Shown here: positions 6,901 through 12,284 of the stretch, piece by piece
Numbering within the stretch: the stretch's first letter is position 1
Layout of the letters: every line of letters begins with the position of its first letter
IMG/VR virus record: IMGVR_UViG_3300031227_000508
Location: 1 to 21,494 of that record
DNA from: a virus
Reading direction: 5' to 3' (one strand)
DNA length: 21,494 bases
Program-made: the position numbers and the translations under genes
The notes under the pieces: model-generated
Told to the model about the DNA's origin: nothing
Seen by the model: only the letters and a program-made list of their open reading frames with translations
Database searches by the model: none

Positions 6901-7511
6901 TGGGGTGTTCCTTTGGTTGTCCTGGTGGTTTTCCGGGGGGTGTCTCGTGGCTCTTGTTGGGTTCTGCGGTTCTCGTTCTCTCTCCTCCTCTTTCGCCGGC
7001 CTCGTCGGCTCCGTGGTCCGCTCGGTCCTCGCGTTCGGTCGTTCGGTCGCGGTCGGCTGCGCGGCTGGTGGTGATCTCCTTGTCCGTTCGGCGGCTCCCG
7101 GTGCTCGGGTCTTTCGGGTGTCCTCCTTCGCCGGCGGTGGTGGCCCTCCTCGGGCGGCCTTCGTTCGCCGCTCGGTCGCCCTCGTGCGCGCGGTGGCGGC
7201 CTCCGGCGCTGGTGCCGGGTTCGTCGGGTTCGTCGCTGTCGGCTGCCCTCGCTCCGTTGCTCCCTCCGCCTCCCCTTCGCGTTGCTTCTGTGGCGGCGGG
7301 TCCGGCTCGTGGGCCTCGCTCGCCCTCGCTGCCGGCCTTGGGGTGCCGGTGGTGGTGTTTCGCTGCGGTTCGGTCTCCGTCCCTGGCTTCCCCGCCTGCC
7401 CTCTCGGTCTCTCGCTGCCGTCGTGGTGGGGTGGCTCCTGGGCTCCTGCTGCCGCTTCGGGTCCCTGGTCTGGTGGCTTTCGCTGGTCTCCTCCGGCCGG
7501 GTCTGCCGTGC
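6900..7511 (+). other. Adenine-free block 2: putative long noncoding transcript with one A in 612 bases
   Basis: Direct reading gives a single A (7074) between 6900 and 7511; 7075-7511 is 437 bases with none. Only four more A's occur up to 7620. The block starts just past promoter A's -10 box, so the predicted RNA would be almost pure G, C and U. Such an RNA cannot contain AUG, any stop codon or an A-bearing Shine-Dalgarno, so it is effectively untranslatable. The frames open on both strands are products of composition. The minus frame 6848-7684 would give a disordered Arg/Glu/Gly/Pro chain and has no ribosome site. No RNA family is recognised. Near 7578 and 7635 a 14-base repeat, GGCGTGGGTATCGC, marks the 3' end region. 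It could be a structural RNA, an R-loop-forming origin or a DNA element. Confidence 0.5.
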
Positions 7512-7678
7512 AGGGGGCGTTGTTCTAGTGCGCTCCCTTCTGGTTTCCTGGGGGTTCGGTCTGGTGCGGGGTTCCGGCGTGGGTATCGCAGGGGCCGGCC
7601 CTCGTTTTCGTCGGGGCTTCTTCCGCGGTCATGGCGTGGGTATCGCGGAGATCGAAAAAGCATATTCGGCAAACTGAA

Positions 7679-7733
7679 TGTCATAATTATGTCATAAGAA
7701 TGTCAAGATCAGCGGGGAACTAGGTAGTATACT
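7679..7733 (+). promoter_or_regulatory. Promoter B of the early operon, paralogue of promoter A
   Basis: TGTCATAA at 7679 and 7690 and TGTCAAGATC at 7701 (11-bp steps) precede TATACT at 7728-7733, with the same distances as promoter A. GGGG, GTAT and GGGGT positions also match between the two. The -10 lies in a TAGTATACTA palindrome (7725-7734). The predicted start is near 7740, about 40 bases before the J-domain gene. Both promoters are probably controlled by the same protein. Confidence 0.7.
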
Positions 7734-7767
7734 AGGGGTAGAAACACGGGAAACATAGATTAAAAGG

Positions 7768-7779
7768 AGACCCGCCAAA
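7768..7779 (+). promoter_or_regulatory. Translation-start element AGACCCGCCAAA, copy 1 (predicted sRNA target)
   Basis: The 12-mer spans the end of the Shine-Dalgarno, the spacer and the first base of the AUG of the J-domain gene. It is the exact complement of UUUGGCGGGUCU in the predicted sRNA. Identical or near-identical copies occur at 8324-8335 and 8850-8860. Confidence 0.7.
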
Positions 7780-8273
7780 TGTTAGCTTACTTCGCAGGAT
7801 GCACGACCACCGCCAAAGCCAAGAGCCTTTATCGCGAGCTCGCCTTCGCCAACCATCCCGACCTCGGCGGCACTGAGGACGCAATGAAGGCGATCAACGA
7901 GGCTTATCACCAGCTCCTCCACAGCCTGAACGGCGAAACCCTCACCGGCACCGATGGGAAAGAGCACGTCTACCGCTACAGCCATGACGTAGAGCAGGCA
8001 GTAATGGACATGGTCCTAACCCTCGTCGCCCTGAGGATGCCAGCCGTCGAGATCGAGATTATAGGCCAATGGGTATGGGTACGAGGAGACACCCGCCCGC
8101 ACAAAGAGGATCTCAAGGCACTTAAGTGCCGATGGCACAACAAGCGCCAATGCTGGTACTGGCACCGCCCCAGCTATCGCCGAACCTATTCCAATATGTC
8201 CTGGTCTGAAATGCGTTGGGCATTCGGATCCCGGACAGTCGATGAACCAACACCCGCCCACGCATTAACCTAA
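7779..8273 (+). CDS. J-domain (DnaJ-like) protein
   Basis: 164 aa. Residues about 10-50 form a short J domain with the key HPD motif (26-28, in FANHPDLGG) and a following helix EDAMKAINEAYHQLL. The C-terminal half (VEIEIIGQWVWVRGDTRPHKEDLKALKCRWHNKRQCWYWHRP) matches a module often joined to J domains in phage and plasmid proteins. It would recruit the host Hsp70 (DnaK), perhaps to remodel replication complexes. It is the first gene after promoter B. Its ribosome site, AAGGAG, runs into ACCCGCCAAATG, the element repeated at the next two genes and complementary to the predicted sRNA at 13164-13235. Confidence 0.8.
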   Translation: MLAYFAGCTTTAKAKSLYRELAFANHPDLGGTEDAMKAINEAYHQLLHSLNGETLTGTDGKEHVYRYSHDVEQAVMDMVLTLVALRMPAVEIEIIGQWVWVRGDTRPHKEDLKALKCRWHNKRQCWYWHRPSYRRTYSNMSWSEMRWAFGSRTVDEPTPAHALT

Positions 8274-8288
8274 CCCAATATAGTTTAT

Positions 8289-8317
8289 ACCGGGCCTGGT
8301 CGGCGATCAGGCCCGGT
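8289..8317 (+). promoter_or_regulatory. Perfect 10-bp hairpin directly upstream of a ribosome site
   Basis: ACCGGGCCTG and CAGGCCCGGT pair with a 9-base loop. It lacks a U tract and is followed four bases later by the AGGAG of the next gene. It could stabilise a processed mRNA end or act with the start element below it. A very similar hairpin lies before the next gene. Confidence 0.7.
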
Positions 8318-8323
8318 GCAAGG

Positions 8324-8335
8324 AGACCCGCCAAA
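8324..8335 (+). promoter_or_regulatory. Translation-start element AGACCCGCCAAA, copy 2 (predicted sRNA target)
   Basis: Identical to copy 1, with the final A being the A of the ATG at 8335. Perfect 12-bp complement to the predicted sRNA. Confidence 0.7.
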
Positions 8336-8805
8336 TGTCGAACTACAGCTTTGCCGCACAAGTGAACTTTCACACGTGGCACATGGCACGCCTACGAGTG
8401 CCCGCTAACATGCTCGAGCACAGATTGGAATCTACAGCTATAGCAGCAGCAAACGCAATCTTAACAGAACTCGGCATCGAGACCGCGAAAAGCACTTTCT
8501 CGAATCGTTCGACACCGACTCTCTATGCTCTTATCGGGTGGTCCGCACGAGGACCGCACGATCCTTCAGCGACTCGTCAAGTCATCTCGGTATTACGCCA
8601 GAACGAGTGGAAAAATGGCCAGAGGTTGGAGGTGTCCGAATTCTCACGAGAGGCGGAATTGCACGGGTGGGACTACAGGGAGACGGCAGACATAAGCCGT
8701 AATTCACAAGCCGTAAAAACGGCACAGTCCAAAAAGTTTCTACGCGAGGGATCAACCATCAACCACTTTGCAATGATGCTATTCACACGAGGGACAGAAC
8801 ACTAG
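8335..8805 (+). CDS. Early protein of unknown function
   Basis: 156 aa, soluble and mildly basic, with no signal or membrane segment. No family is recognised. The N-terminus (MSNYSFAAQVNFHTWHMARLRVPANMLEHRL) is followed by a helical stretch and a C-terminal half rich in Ser/Arg/Glu. The ATG is chosen because it ends the conserved AAGGAGACCCGCCAAATG leader, which also starts the J-domain gene. The leader and the hairpin before it suggest shared post-transcriptional control with its neighbours. Position between a J-domain protein and a recombination-like protein suggests a role in early replication or takeover, but that is context only. Confidence 0.7.
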   Translation: MSNYSFAAQVNFHTWHMARLRVPANMLEHRLESTAIAAANAILTELGIETAKSTFSNRSTPTLYALIGWSARGPHDPSATRQVISVLRQNEWKNGQRLEVSEFSREAELHGWDYRETADISRNSQAVKTAQSKKFLREGSTINHFAMMLFTRGTEH

Positions 8806-8814
8806 ACACAAAAC

Positions 8815-8843
8815 GCCGGGCCTGATCAGCAGTCAGGCCCGGC
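8815..8843 (+). promoter_or_regulatory. Perfect 11-bp hairpin directly upstream of a ribosome site
   Basis: GCCGGGCCTGA and TCAGGCCCGGC pair with a 7-base loop, three bases before AAGGAG. It shares the GGGCCTG/CAGGCCC core with the hairpin at 8289-8317, so the hairpin plus leader behaves as a repeated cassette. No U tract follows, so it is not a classic terminator. Confidence 0.7.
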
Positions 8844-8849
8844 GAAAGG

Positions 8850-8860
8850 AGACCCGCCAA
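8850..8860 (+). promoter_or_regulatory. Translation-start element AGACCCGCCAA, copy 3 (predicted sRNA target)
   Basis: Eleven of the twelve bases of the element are kept; one A is missing, so the ATG follows directly. It gives 11 bp of pairing with the predicted sRNA. Confidence 0.65.
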
Positions 8861-9516
8861 TGCCTACCGCTACTACGATTCGAATGCTAGAAGGTGGAAT
8901 CTACAACCGAGGAGAGCAATACTCCCAAGACCGTCGATATATCGCCATATCGAAGACAACCGACGACTGGAAACAGATTGAGGAAATAAGGCCAACGCGA
9001 CACAAGCCAATTGACCACTTCATGGTAATGCATACCATACAGGAACGCTACCGGAATTGGATGAGAAACCACGACTACGACAACCCGACCACACAACGGG
9101 TCTTCTCCTCTAACCCGATCGTAAGACTATCAGCACAAGAAGGATGGCACCCGGCAGAGTACAACTATTGGAAAATCGAGACATGGAAAAGCAGTCCTAC
9201 ACAACTTTTACGGATGCTCGTCGAGGAGCTCCATTCATCTACGTCAAACCAAGTGGGCAGCTACTCCACCAGACTCCTGGCAGTACGACCACCGCACGCA
9301 GCATGGCAAATCGCAGACCCGCGCGCCAGCGGATGGGACGCTTTCGCGCACGAGTACGCCAACCTACGAGATCTCGGATGGACCATGAGGAGCAGGCAAA
9401 CCCTAGAACTAGATACCGAATATGGACGAGACAAGACATTGCTTACAGAACTCACGACCAACATCAGGTCGCACTACACCATATACGTTATGAAAAGAAA
9501 GGGAACAAACGAATGA
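8860..9516 (+). CDS. Early protein of unknown function
   Basis: 218 aa, soluble, rich in Arg, Thr and Trp. No family is recognised. Aromatic-rich patches (EYNYWKIETWKSS, HAAWQIADPRASGWDAFAHEY) suggest a compact fold. The ATG follows the third copy of the conserved GGAGACCCGCCAA leader. The stop overlaps the next start in ATGA (9513-9516), so the two are translationally coupled, which hints at a role linked to the Rad52-like protein. Not evidently a copy of the 8335 gene product. Confidence 0.72.
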   Translation: MPTATTIRMLEGGIYNRGEQYSQDRRYIAISKTTDDWKQIEEIRPTRHKPIDHFMVMHTIQERYRNWMRNHDYDNPTTQRVFSSNPIVRLSAQEGWHPAEYNYWKIETWKSSPTQLLRMLVEELHSSTSNQVGSYSTRLLAVRPPHAAWQIADPRASGWDAFAHEYANLRDLGWTMRSRQTLELDTEYGRDKTLLTELTTNIRSHYTIYVMKRKGTNE

Positions 9517-10145
9517 AAGCAGCAGAGATCATCACAGCACTACAAAAACCGACACCAGCAAGCGAGATCCGTTGGCTAACCACCGTCAAGAAAACCGACA
9601 AGTGGATGTGGACAGCTTACATCTCCGGTGATTACATGCGGCGTCAGATCCTCCAGGTATCGCCAGCACACGACATCCGAATCCTCAATACATGGATGGA
9701 TGGCGACTGCAAAATGATAAACGTGGAGATATGCCTGCACGGCGACGACCGCGATATCACAACCGCTGGCATCTCCGGAGTCGAACCGAAGAGGAACGTG
9801 TCCGCAGAGAAGCGATGGAAAGCCGCGAAAACTGGCGCCATGAAAAACGCCATGCTAGAACTCGGCCTGGGACTCGACATCCACAGCCGGAGTAAATGGA
9901 CAAAACCCGACCAGGAACCAAAGCAGAACCAGCGGCCAGCATCAACACCAACGCCAACGCCGGCCACAGCTCCCCGCCCCGAGGTCATCGAGGAACGCGA
10001 AACAATGACATCGACCGAATTCTGGACCGCGATCAGACGCATGAAAATCAGCCAGAGCCTCACGCGGGAAGTCCTGGCGAGGCACAACATGGACTTTACG
10101 GCCGCACTCTCAGAGCTCGCGACACTGGCCCCGCCCGCAGTATAA
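9513..10145 (+). CDS. Probable Rad52/Sak-like single-strand annealing protein
   Basis: 210 aa. The ATG at 9513 overlaps the previous stop. The central part (TAYISGDYMRRQILQVSPAHDIRILNTW, then NVSAEKRWKAAKTGAMKNAMLELGLGLDI) resembles the Rad52-family core. In these proteins a helix with 'A.K.A.T.A.K.A....G.G' follows the beta sheet that binds single-stranded DNA. A Pro/Thr linker (about 137-155) leads to a small helical tail (TSTEFWTAIRRMKISQSLTREVLARH), which in such proteins often binds partners. It would anneal complementary strands during phage recombination or replication. The family call is by motif only; ERF-type or an unrelated replication protein is possible. Confidence 0.5.
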   Translation: MKAAEIITALQKPTPASEIRWLTTVKKTDKWMWTAYISGDYMRRQILQVSPAHDIRILNTWMDGDCKMINVEICLHGDDRDITTAGISGVEPKRNVSAEKRWKAAKTGAMKNAMLELGLGLDIHSRSKWTKPDQEPKQNQRPASTPTPTPATAPRPEVIEERETMTSTEFWTAIRRMKISQSLTREVLARHNMDFTAALSELATLAPPAV

Positions 10146-10194
10146 ATTCACGCTGGGGGCCGCGCATCCAACCAACGCGGAGAAAGGTACCACA

Positions 10195-10545
10195 ATGTCA
10201 CCACGAGACACAAAGTCGATCTACGTCAAGCCAGAGACACACAAACGAGCCAAACTGCTAGCAGTCGAACTCAGCATCACCCTTGACGACGTGATCACCC
10301 ACGCACTGGATGCCCTCGAGGGCCAGATCCTCAGCGACAGCCTGAGCCGTGAACAACGTCAAACGATCGTACGTCAGATCGTCGGAAACACAGCAGCTAG
10401 GCTCCATGATCAGCTACTCGCAATCAAGAGCCCGCGCGAACGCCGGCAGAAACTACACGAGGAAATTATCCGCGCGGCCGGCGAACAACTCGGCACAGAC
10501 GACCGAGTCCTGGTCCGAAAGTTCGTAGATAAGCTCATCAGCTAA
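10195..10545 (+). CDS. Ribbon-helix-helix DNA-binding protein
   Basis: 116 aa. The N-terminus has a CopG/Arc-like pattern: short beta strand TKSIYVKPETHKRAKLLAVE, then the helices ELSITLDDVITHALDALEGQIL. The C-terminal 70 residues are helical and charged, probably for oligomerisation. The ATG follows GGAGAAAGG. RHH proteins bind repeated short operators, so the 11-bp repeats at promoters A and B or the palindrome at the promoter just downstream are candidate targets. It could regulate the lysis-lysogeny switch or copy number, or be a partition-type protein; that is inference. Confidence 0.65.
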   Translation: MSPRDTKSIYVKPETHKRAKLLAVELSITLDDVITHALDALEGQILSDSLSREQRQTIVRQIVGNTAARLHDQLLAIKSPRERRQKLHEEIIRAAGEQLGTDDRVLVRKFVDKLIS

Positions 10546-10551
10546 GCCCCC

Positions 10552-10586
10552 TTGACACCACCCTGCCAGTATGGTATACTATACCA
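10552..10586 (+). promoter_or_regulatory. Strong sigma70 promoter with palindromic operator
   Basis: TTGACA (10552-10557), a 17-bp spacer and TATACT (10575-10580). The -10 is inside the palindrome TGGTATACTATACCA (10572-10586). The bases TATACCAAACTATACT that follow recur as TATACCAAAGTATACT in the sRNA promoter at 13245-13260. It would drive the small membrane gene and the excisionase-like gene. Confidence 0.75.
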
Positions 10587-10610
10587 AACTATACTAACCA
10601 CAGGGACGCT

Positions 10611-10934
10611 ATGGAGGACTACAGGAGCTACGAGATTTACCAACTGGCTGATCCGGTCCTTTTCATAGCCGCCTTTCTGCTCCTCCTGGCCGCCGCCTCG
10701 TGGAGCGAAAAAAGGGGGGACAGGAATGCCGGCAGATCTCACAGTGAACCAAGCCGCGAAACGGTTGGGGATCTCTCGCAACACGCTATTCGGCTTGCTG
10801 CGAGATGGTTCCCTGGCCGGGTACAAAAAGCGCCCAGGGAAACTGACCAGCGCCTGGAGAGTACCGGAACAGAGCATCGAGGACTTCGAGAAGAAACGAC
10901 GCACGACCCGTTAACGAAAAACGGCGCGGACTAG
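10611..10934 (+). CDS. Small single-helix membrane protein, overlapping the excisionase-like gene
   Basis: 107 codons, the first gene after the promoter at 10552. The N-terminus MEDYRSYEIYQLADPVLFIAAFLLLLAAASW contains one clear membrane segment (about 15-31), followed by a basic polar tail. From 10726 to 10914 its frame runs across the excisionase-like gene in a different frame, so the composition of the tail is dictated by two readings. The ribosome site (AGGGA) is modest. The real product may be a short membrane peptide, with the tail being passive. Confidence is in the N-terminal half only. Confidence 0.42.
   Translation: MEDYRSYEIYQLADPVLFIAAFLLLLAAASWSEKRGDRNAGRSHSEPSRETVGDLSQHAIRLAARWFPGRVQKAPRETDQRLESTGTEHRGLREETTHDPLTKNGAD
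10726..10914 (+). CDS. Excisionase-like / MerR-type helix-turn-helix protein
   Basis: 62 aa. LTVNQAAKRLGISRNTLFGLLRDGSLAGYKKRPGKLTSAWRVPEQSIEDFEKKR is the classic small winged-helix 'helix_turn_helix_17' fold of excisionases. The ATG is preceded by GGGGGGACAGGA. It lies next to attP and the integrase, so it probably bends attachment-site DNA and directs excision, or represses the integrase. It is nested in another frame within the membrane-protein ORF. Confidence 0.75.
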   Translation: MPADLTVNQAAKRLGISRNTLFGLLRDGSLAGYKKRPGKLTSAWRVPEQSIEDFEKKRRTTR

Positions 10935-10947
10935 AGGAGTCCGCGCC
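10917..10947 (-). terminator. Intrinsic terminator of the integrase transcript
   Basis: A perfect 10-bp stem (GGCGCGGACT / AGTCCGCGCC, 5-base loop) is followed on the minus strand by GTTTTT. It ends integrase transcription after it has passed through attP. The plus side has no T tract after the stem. Confidence 0.85.
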
Positions 10948-10983
10948 TAACCTGGCCGCTTTCTCAGGGCATCGCCAGGTCGA

Positions 10984-11027
10984 CTGGGGGGCAGGGATTC
11001 GAACCCCGGTTAGCTGATACAGAGTAA
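10984..11027 (-). other. attP core: 3' end of a tRNA gene
   Basis: On the minus strand, CGGGG-TTCGAAT-CCCTG (11008-10992) is a T arm and CCCCCCAG (10991-10984) an acceptor end with discriminator G. Upstream bases include CAGCTAACC. No full tRNA is present, so this is the phage half that would restore a host tRNA after integration. It lies immediately downstream of the integrase stop. The U1-A72/G73 ends implied are like tRNA-Gln, but identity is not secure. The exact crossover length is unknown. Confidence 0.75.
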
Positions 11028-11045
11028 GATTACCGTTTTTCATGG

Positions 11046-11930
11046 TCAACTTACCCGAAAAATCGACAGCTGCCCGGGCCTCACACTGTCCACCGGCGAT
11101 GCCCCATTATGCACCTCCAGCACCTGTTCAAACGCAAGATCCACATAGATTGCCGACGTTGAAACATCCGAGTGGCCCAAGATTTTAGCCACCGTGATCT
11201 GATCACCTCCGTTAGCGATAAACAGCGTTGCTGAAGTGTGCCTCAAAAGATGGGGATACACATGGAAACCAGCTCTCATCCCAAGCCGTCTCAGCATCGA
11301 CCGTACAGCCTGAGGCTGCAATCGATCACCAGCACGCGACACAAAAACATACTCTCCAACACTGCCAAGCAACCACGTGGCCATCGCTCGAACCAAGGTC
11401 CTGCCCATCGGCACGTCTCTGTCCTTGCCTCCCTTGCCACTCCATATCTTGCAGCGCCGTTCCTGCAGGTAGACATCCTCACGCCGCAGATTACACAGCT
11501 CCGAAAGCCGCACGCCAGTGTCCAGGAAAAACAGCACGATCACACGATTCCTGCCTCGCGCGATCCCCAGAAGCTCCTCCACTTGGTGCACAGTCAACAC
11601 TCGCGGATGACGAGCCTGCTTCCGAGGCATTCGCAGACGAGCAGCGGGATCCCGATCAACCATCCCCTCCCGCCAGGCGAACCCACAAAACAACTTCAGC
11701 ACCCGAACCGCCCCGCGCATCGTGGCCCGCGACAAACCCCGTTGTCTCTCATGAGCAATGTAGCGCCGCAGATCGTCGATCGTGAGATCCTCAATCTGCC
11801 GGCGGCCATCTCCCACAAACGAGATCAGACCCCGCAACCGCCAAGCATACCAATCCATTGTTTTCTCGGCAAGACCGCGCGCATCACAATCCAAGAGGTA
11901 ACGGCTAACAGCAAAATCCAGAGTAGTCAT
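11046..11930 (-). CDS. int: Tyrosine recombinase (phage integrase)
   Basis: 294 aa from ATG 11928-11930 (AGG six bases upstream); a GTG 30 bases upstream is less likely. Residues 1-90 are a SAM-like core-binding domain (YLLDCDARGLAEKTMDWYAWRLRGL). The catalytic domain shows Arg141 (DTGVRLSEL), Lys166 (SGKGGKDRDVP), His227-x-x-Arg230 (PHLLRHTSA), His253 (ILGHSD) and Tyr262 (AIYVDL), the complete set. It catalyses site-specific recombination between attP, next to its 3' end, and a host tRNA. The short form resembles XerC/D-type phage integrases. Its mRNA starts with a strong hairpin (11966-12006). Confidence 0.93.
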   Translation of the reverse strand: MTTLDFAVSRYLLDCDARGLAEKTMDWYAWRLRGLISFVGDGRRQIEDLTIDDLRRYIAHERQRGLSRATMRGAVRVLKLFCGFAWREGMVDRDPAARLRMPRKQARHPRVLTVHQVEELLGIARGRNRVIVLFFLDTGVRLSELCNLRREDVYLQERRCKIWSGKGGKDRDVPMGRTLVRAMATWLLGSVGEYVFVSRAGDRLQPQAVRSMLRRLGMRAGFHVYPHLLRHTSATLFIANGGDQITVAKILGHSDVSTSAIYVDLAFEQVLEVHNGASPVDSVRPGQLSIFRVS

Positions 11931-11965
11931 AGACAACCTCGCATCAGTGATCTTGACCACTCCGC

Positions 11966-12006
11966 AGGGGCAACCGGGAGGCTGTGGAGGCGGACCGGTT
12001 GCCCCT
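11966..12006. promoter_or_regulatory. 12-bp inverted repeat at the integrase 5' end
   Basis: AGGGGCAACCGG and CCGGTTGCCCCT pair perfectly around a 17-base loop. Integrase transcription should start at about 12000, so most of the hairpin forms the mRNA leader. As DNA it lies between the divergent integrase and zinc-ribbon genes and could be an operator. No U tract follows. Confidence 0.6.
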
Positions 12007-12036
12007 ATTATAAAACCCCTTCGCGACCAATTGCAA
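12007..12036 (-). promoter_or_regulatory. Integrase promoter
   Basis: On the minus strand TTGCAA (12036-12031), an 18-bp spacer and a perfect TATAAT (12012-12007). The start is expected near 12000, within the inverted repeat. Confidence 0.6.
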
Positions 12037-12053
12037 CCAAGGAGATTTTGTCA

Positions 12054-12284
12054 ATGTTCAAATGCACCTTCTGCAGCAGGTCAGTATCACACATCGGAGA
12101 GAACGCAGTCCAGACCGGCTGGGGACGACTAGTAATGGGCAAAGGAGGCTGGCCCAAAAAAATCACCGTAGTTCATTGCCCTGATCACGTCGAAGAATAC
12201 GTCGACCTCGTGATCAGTCTCGCCCAGTCGCCGAGCGTAAAAGCAGCAAAACACCTCATCCAGGAGGCACAGCGTGACCGATAG
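12054..12284 (+). CDS. Small zinc-ribbon protein
   Basis: 76 aa. MFKCTFCSRS and VVHCPDH give a C-x2-C and a C-x2-H pair, a likely single zinc site, with a helical tail YVDLVISLAQSPSVKAAKHLIQEAQ. The ATG is nine bases after AAGGAG. Its last bases contain the ribosome site of the initiator gene, and the two overlap by 11 bases, so it is probably co-translated with it. Such small zinc proteins often assist replication or regulation, but the function is unknown. Confidence 0.68.
   Translation: MFKCTFCSRSVSHIGENAVQTGWGRLVMGKGGWPKKITVVHCPDHVEEYVDLVISLAQSPSVKAAKHLIQEAQRDR

Noticed and set aside
6664-7511. Diversity-generating retroelement template/variable pair
   Set aside because: A loss fits A-targeted mutagenesis, but there is no reverse transcriptase, no matching template and no C-type lectin-like target in the genome.
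6848-7684. 278-codon open frame on the minus strand across the A-free tract
   Set aside because: The minus strand has almost no T here, so stop codons cannot occur. The frame is open by composition, has no ribosome site and encodes disordered Arg/Glu/Gly/Pro sequence. All other frames are similarly open.
6675-7697. 340-codon open frame on the plus strand
   Set aside because: With no A there can be no plus-strand stop codon. It has no Shine-Dalgarno and crosses a promoter, and other plus frames are open as well.
10984-11027. A complete tRNA gene
   Set aside because: Only the T arm and acceptor 3' side are present. No D arm, anticodon arm or 5' acceptor strand can be found, so it is an attachment site.
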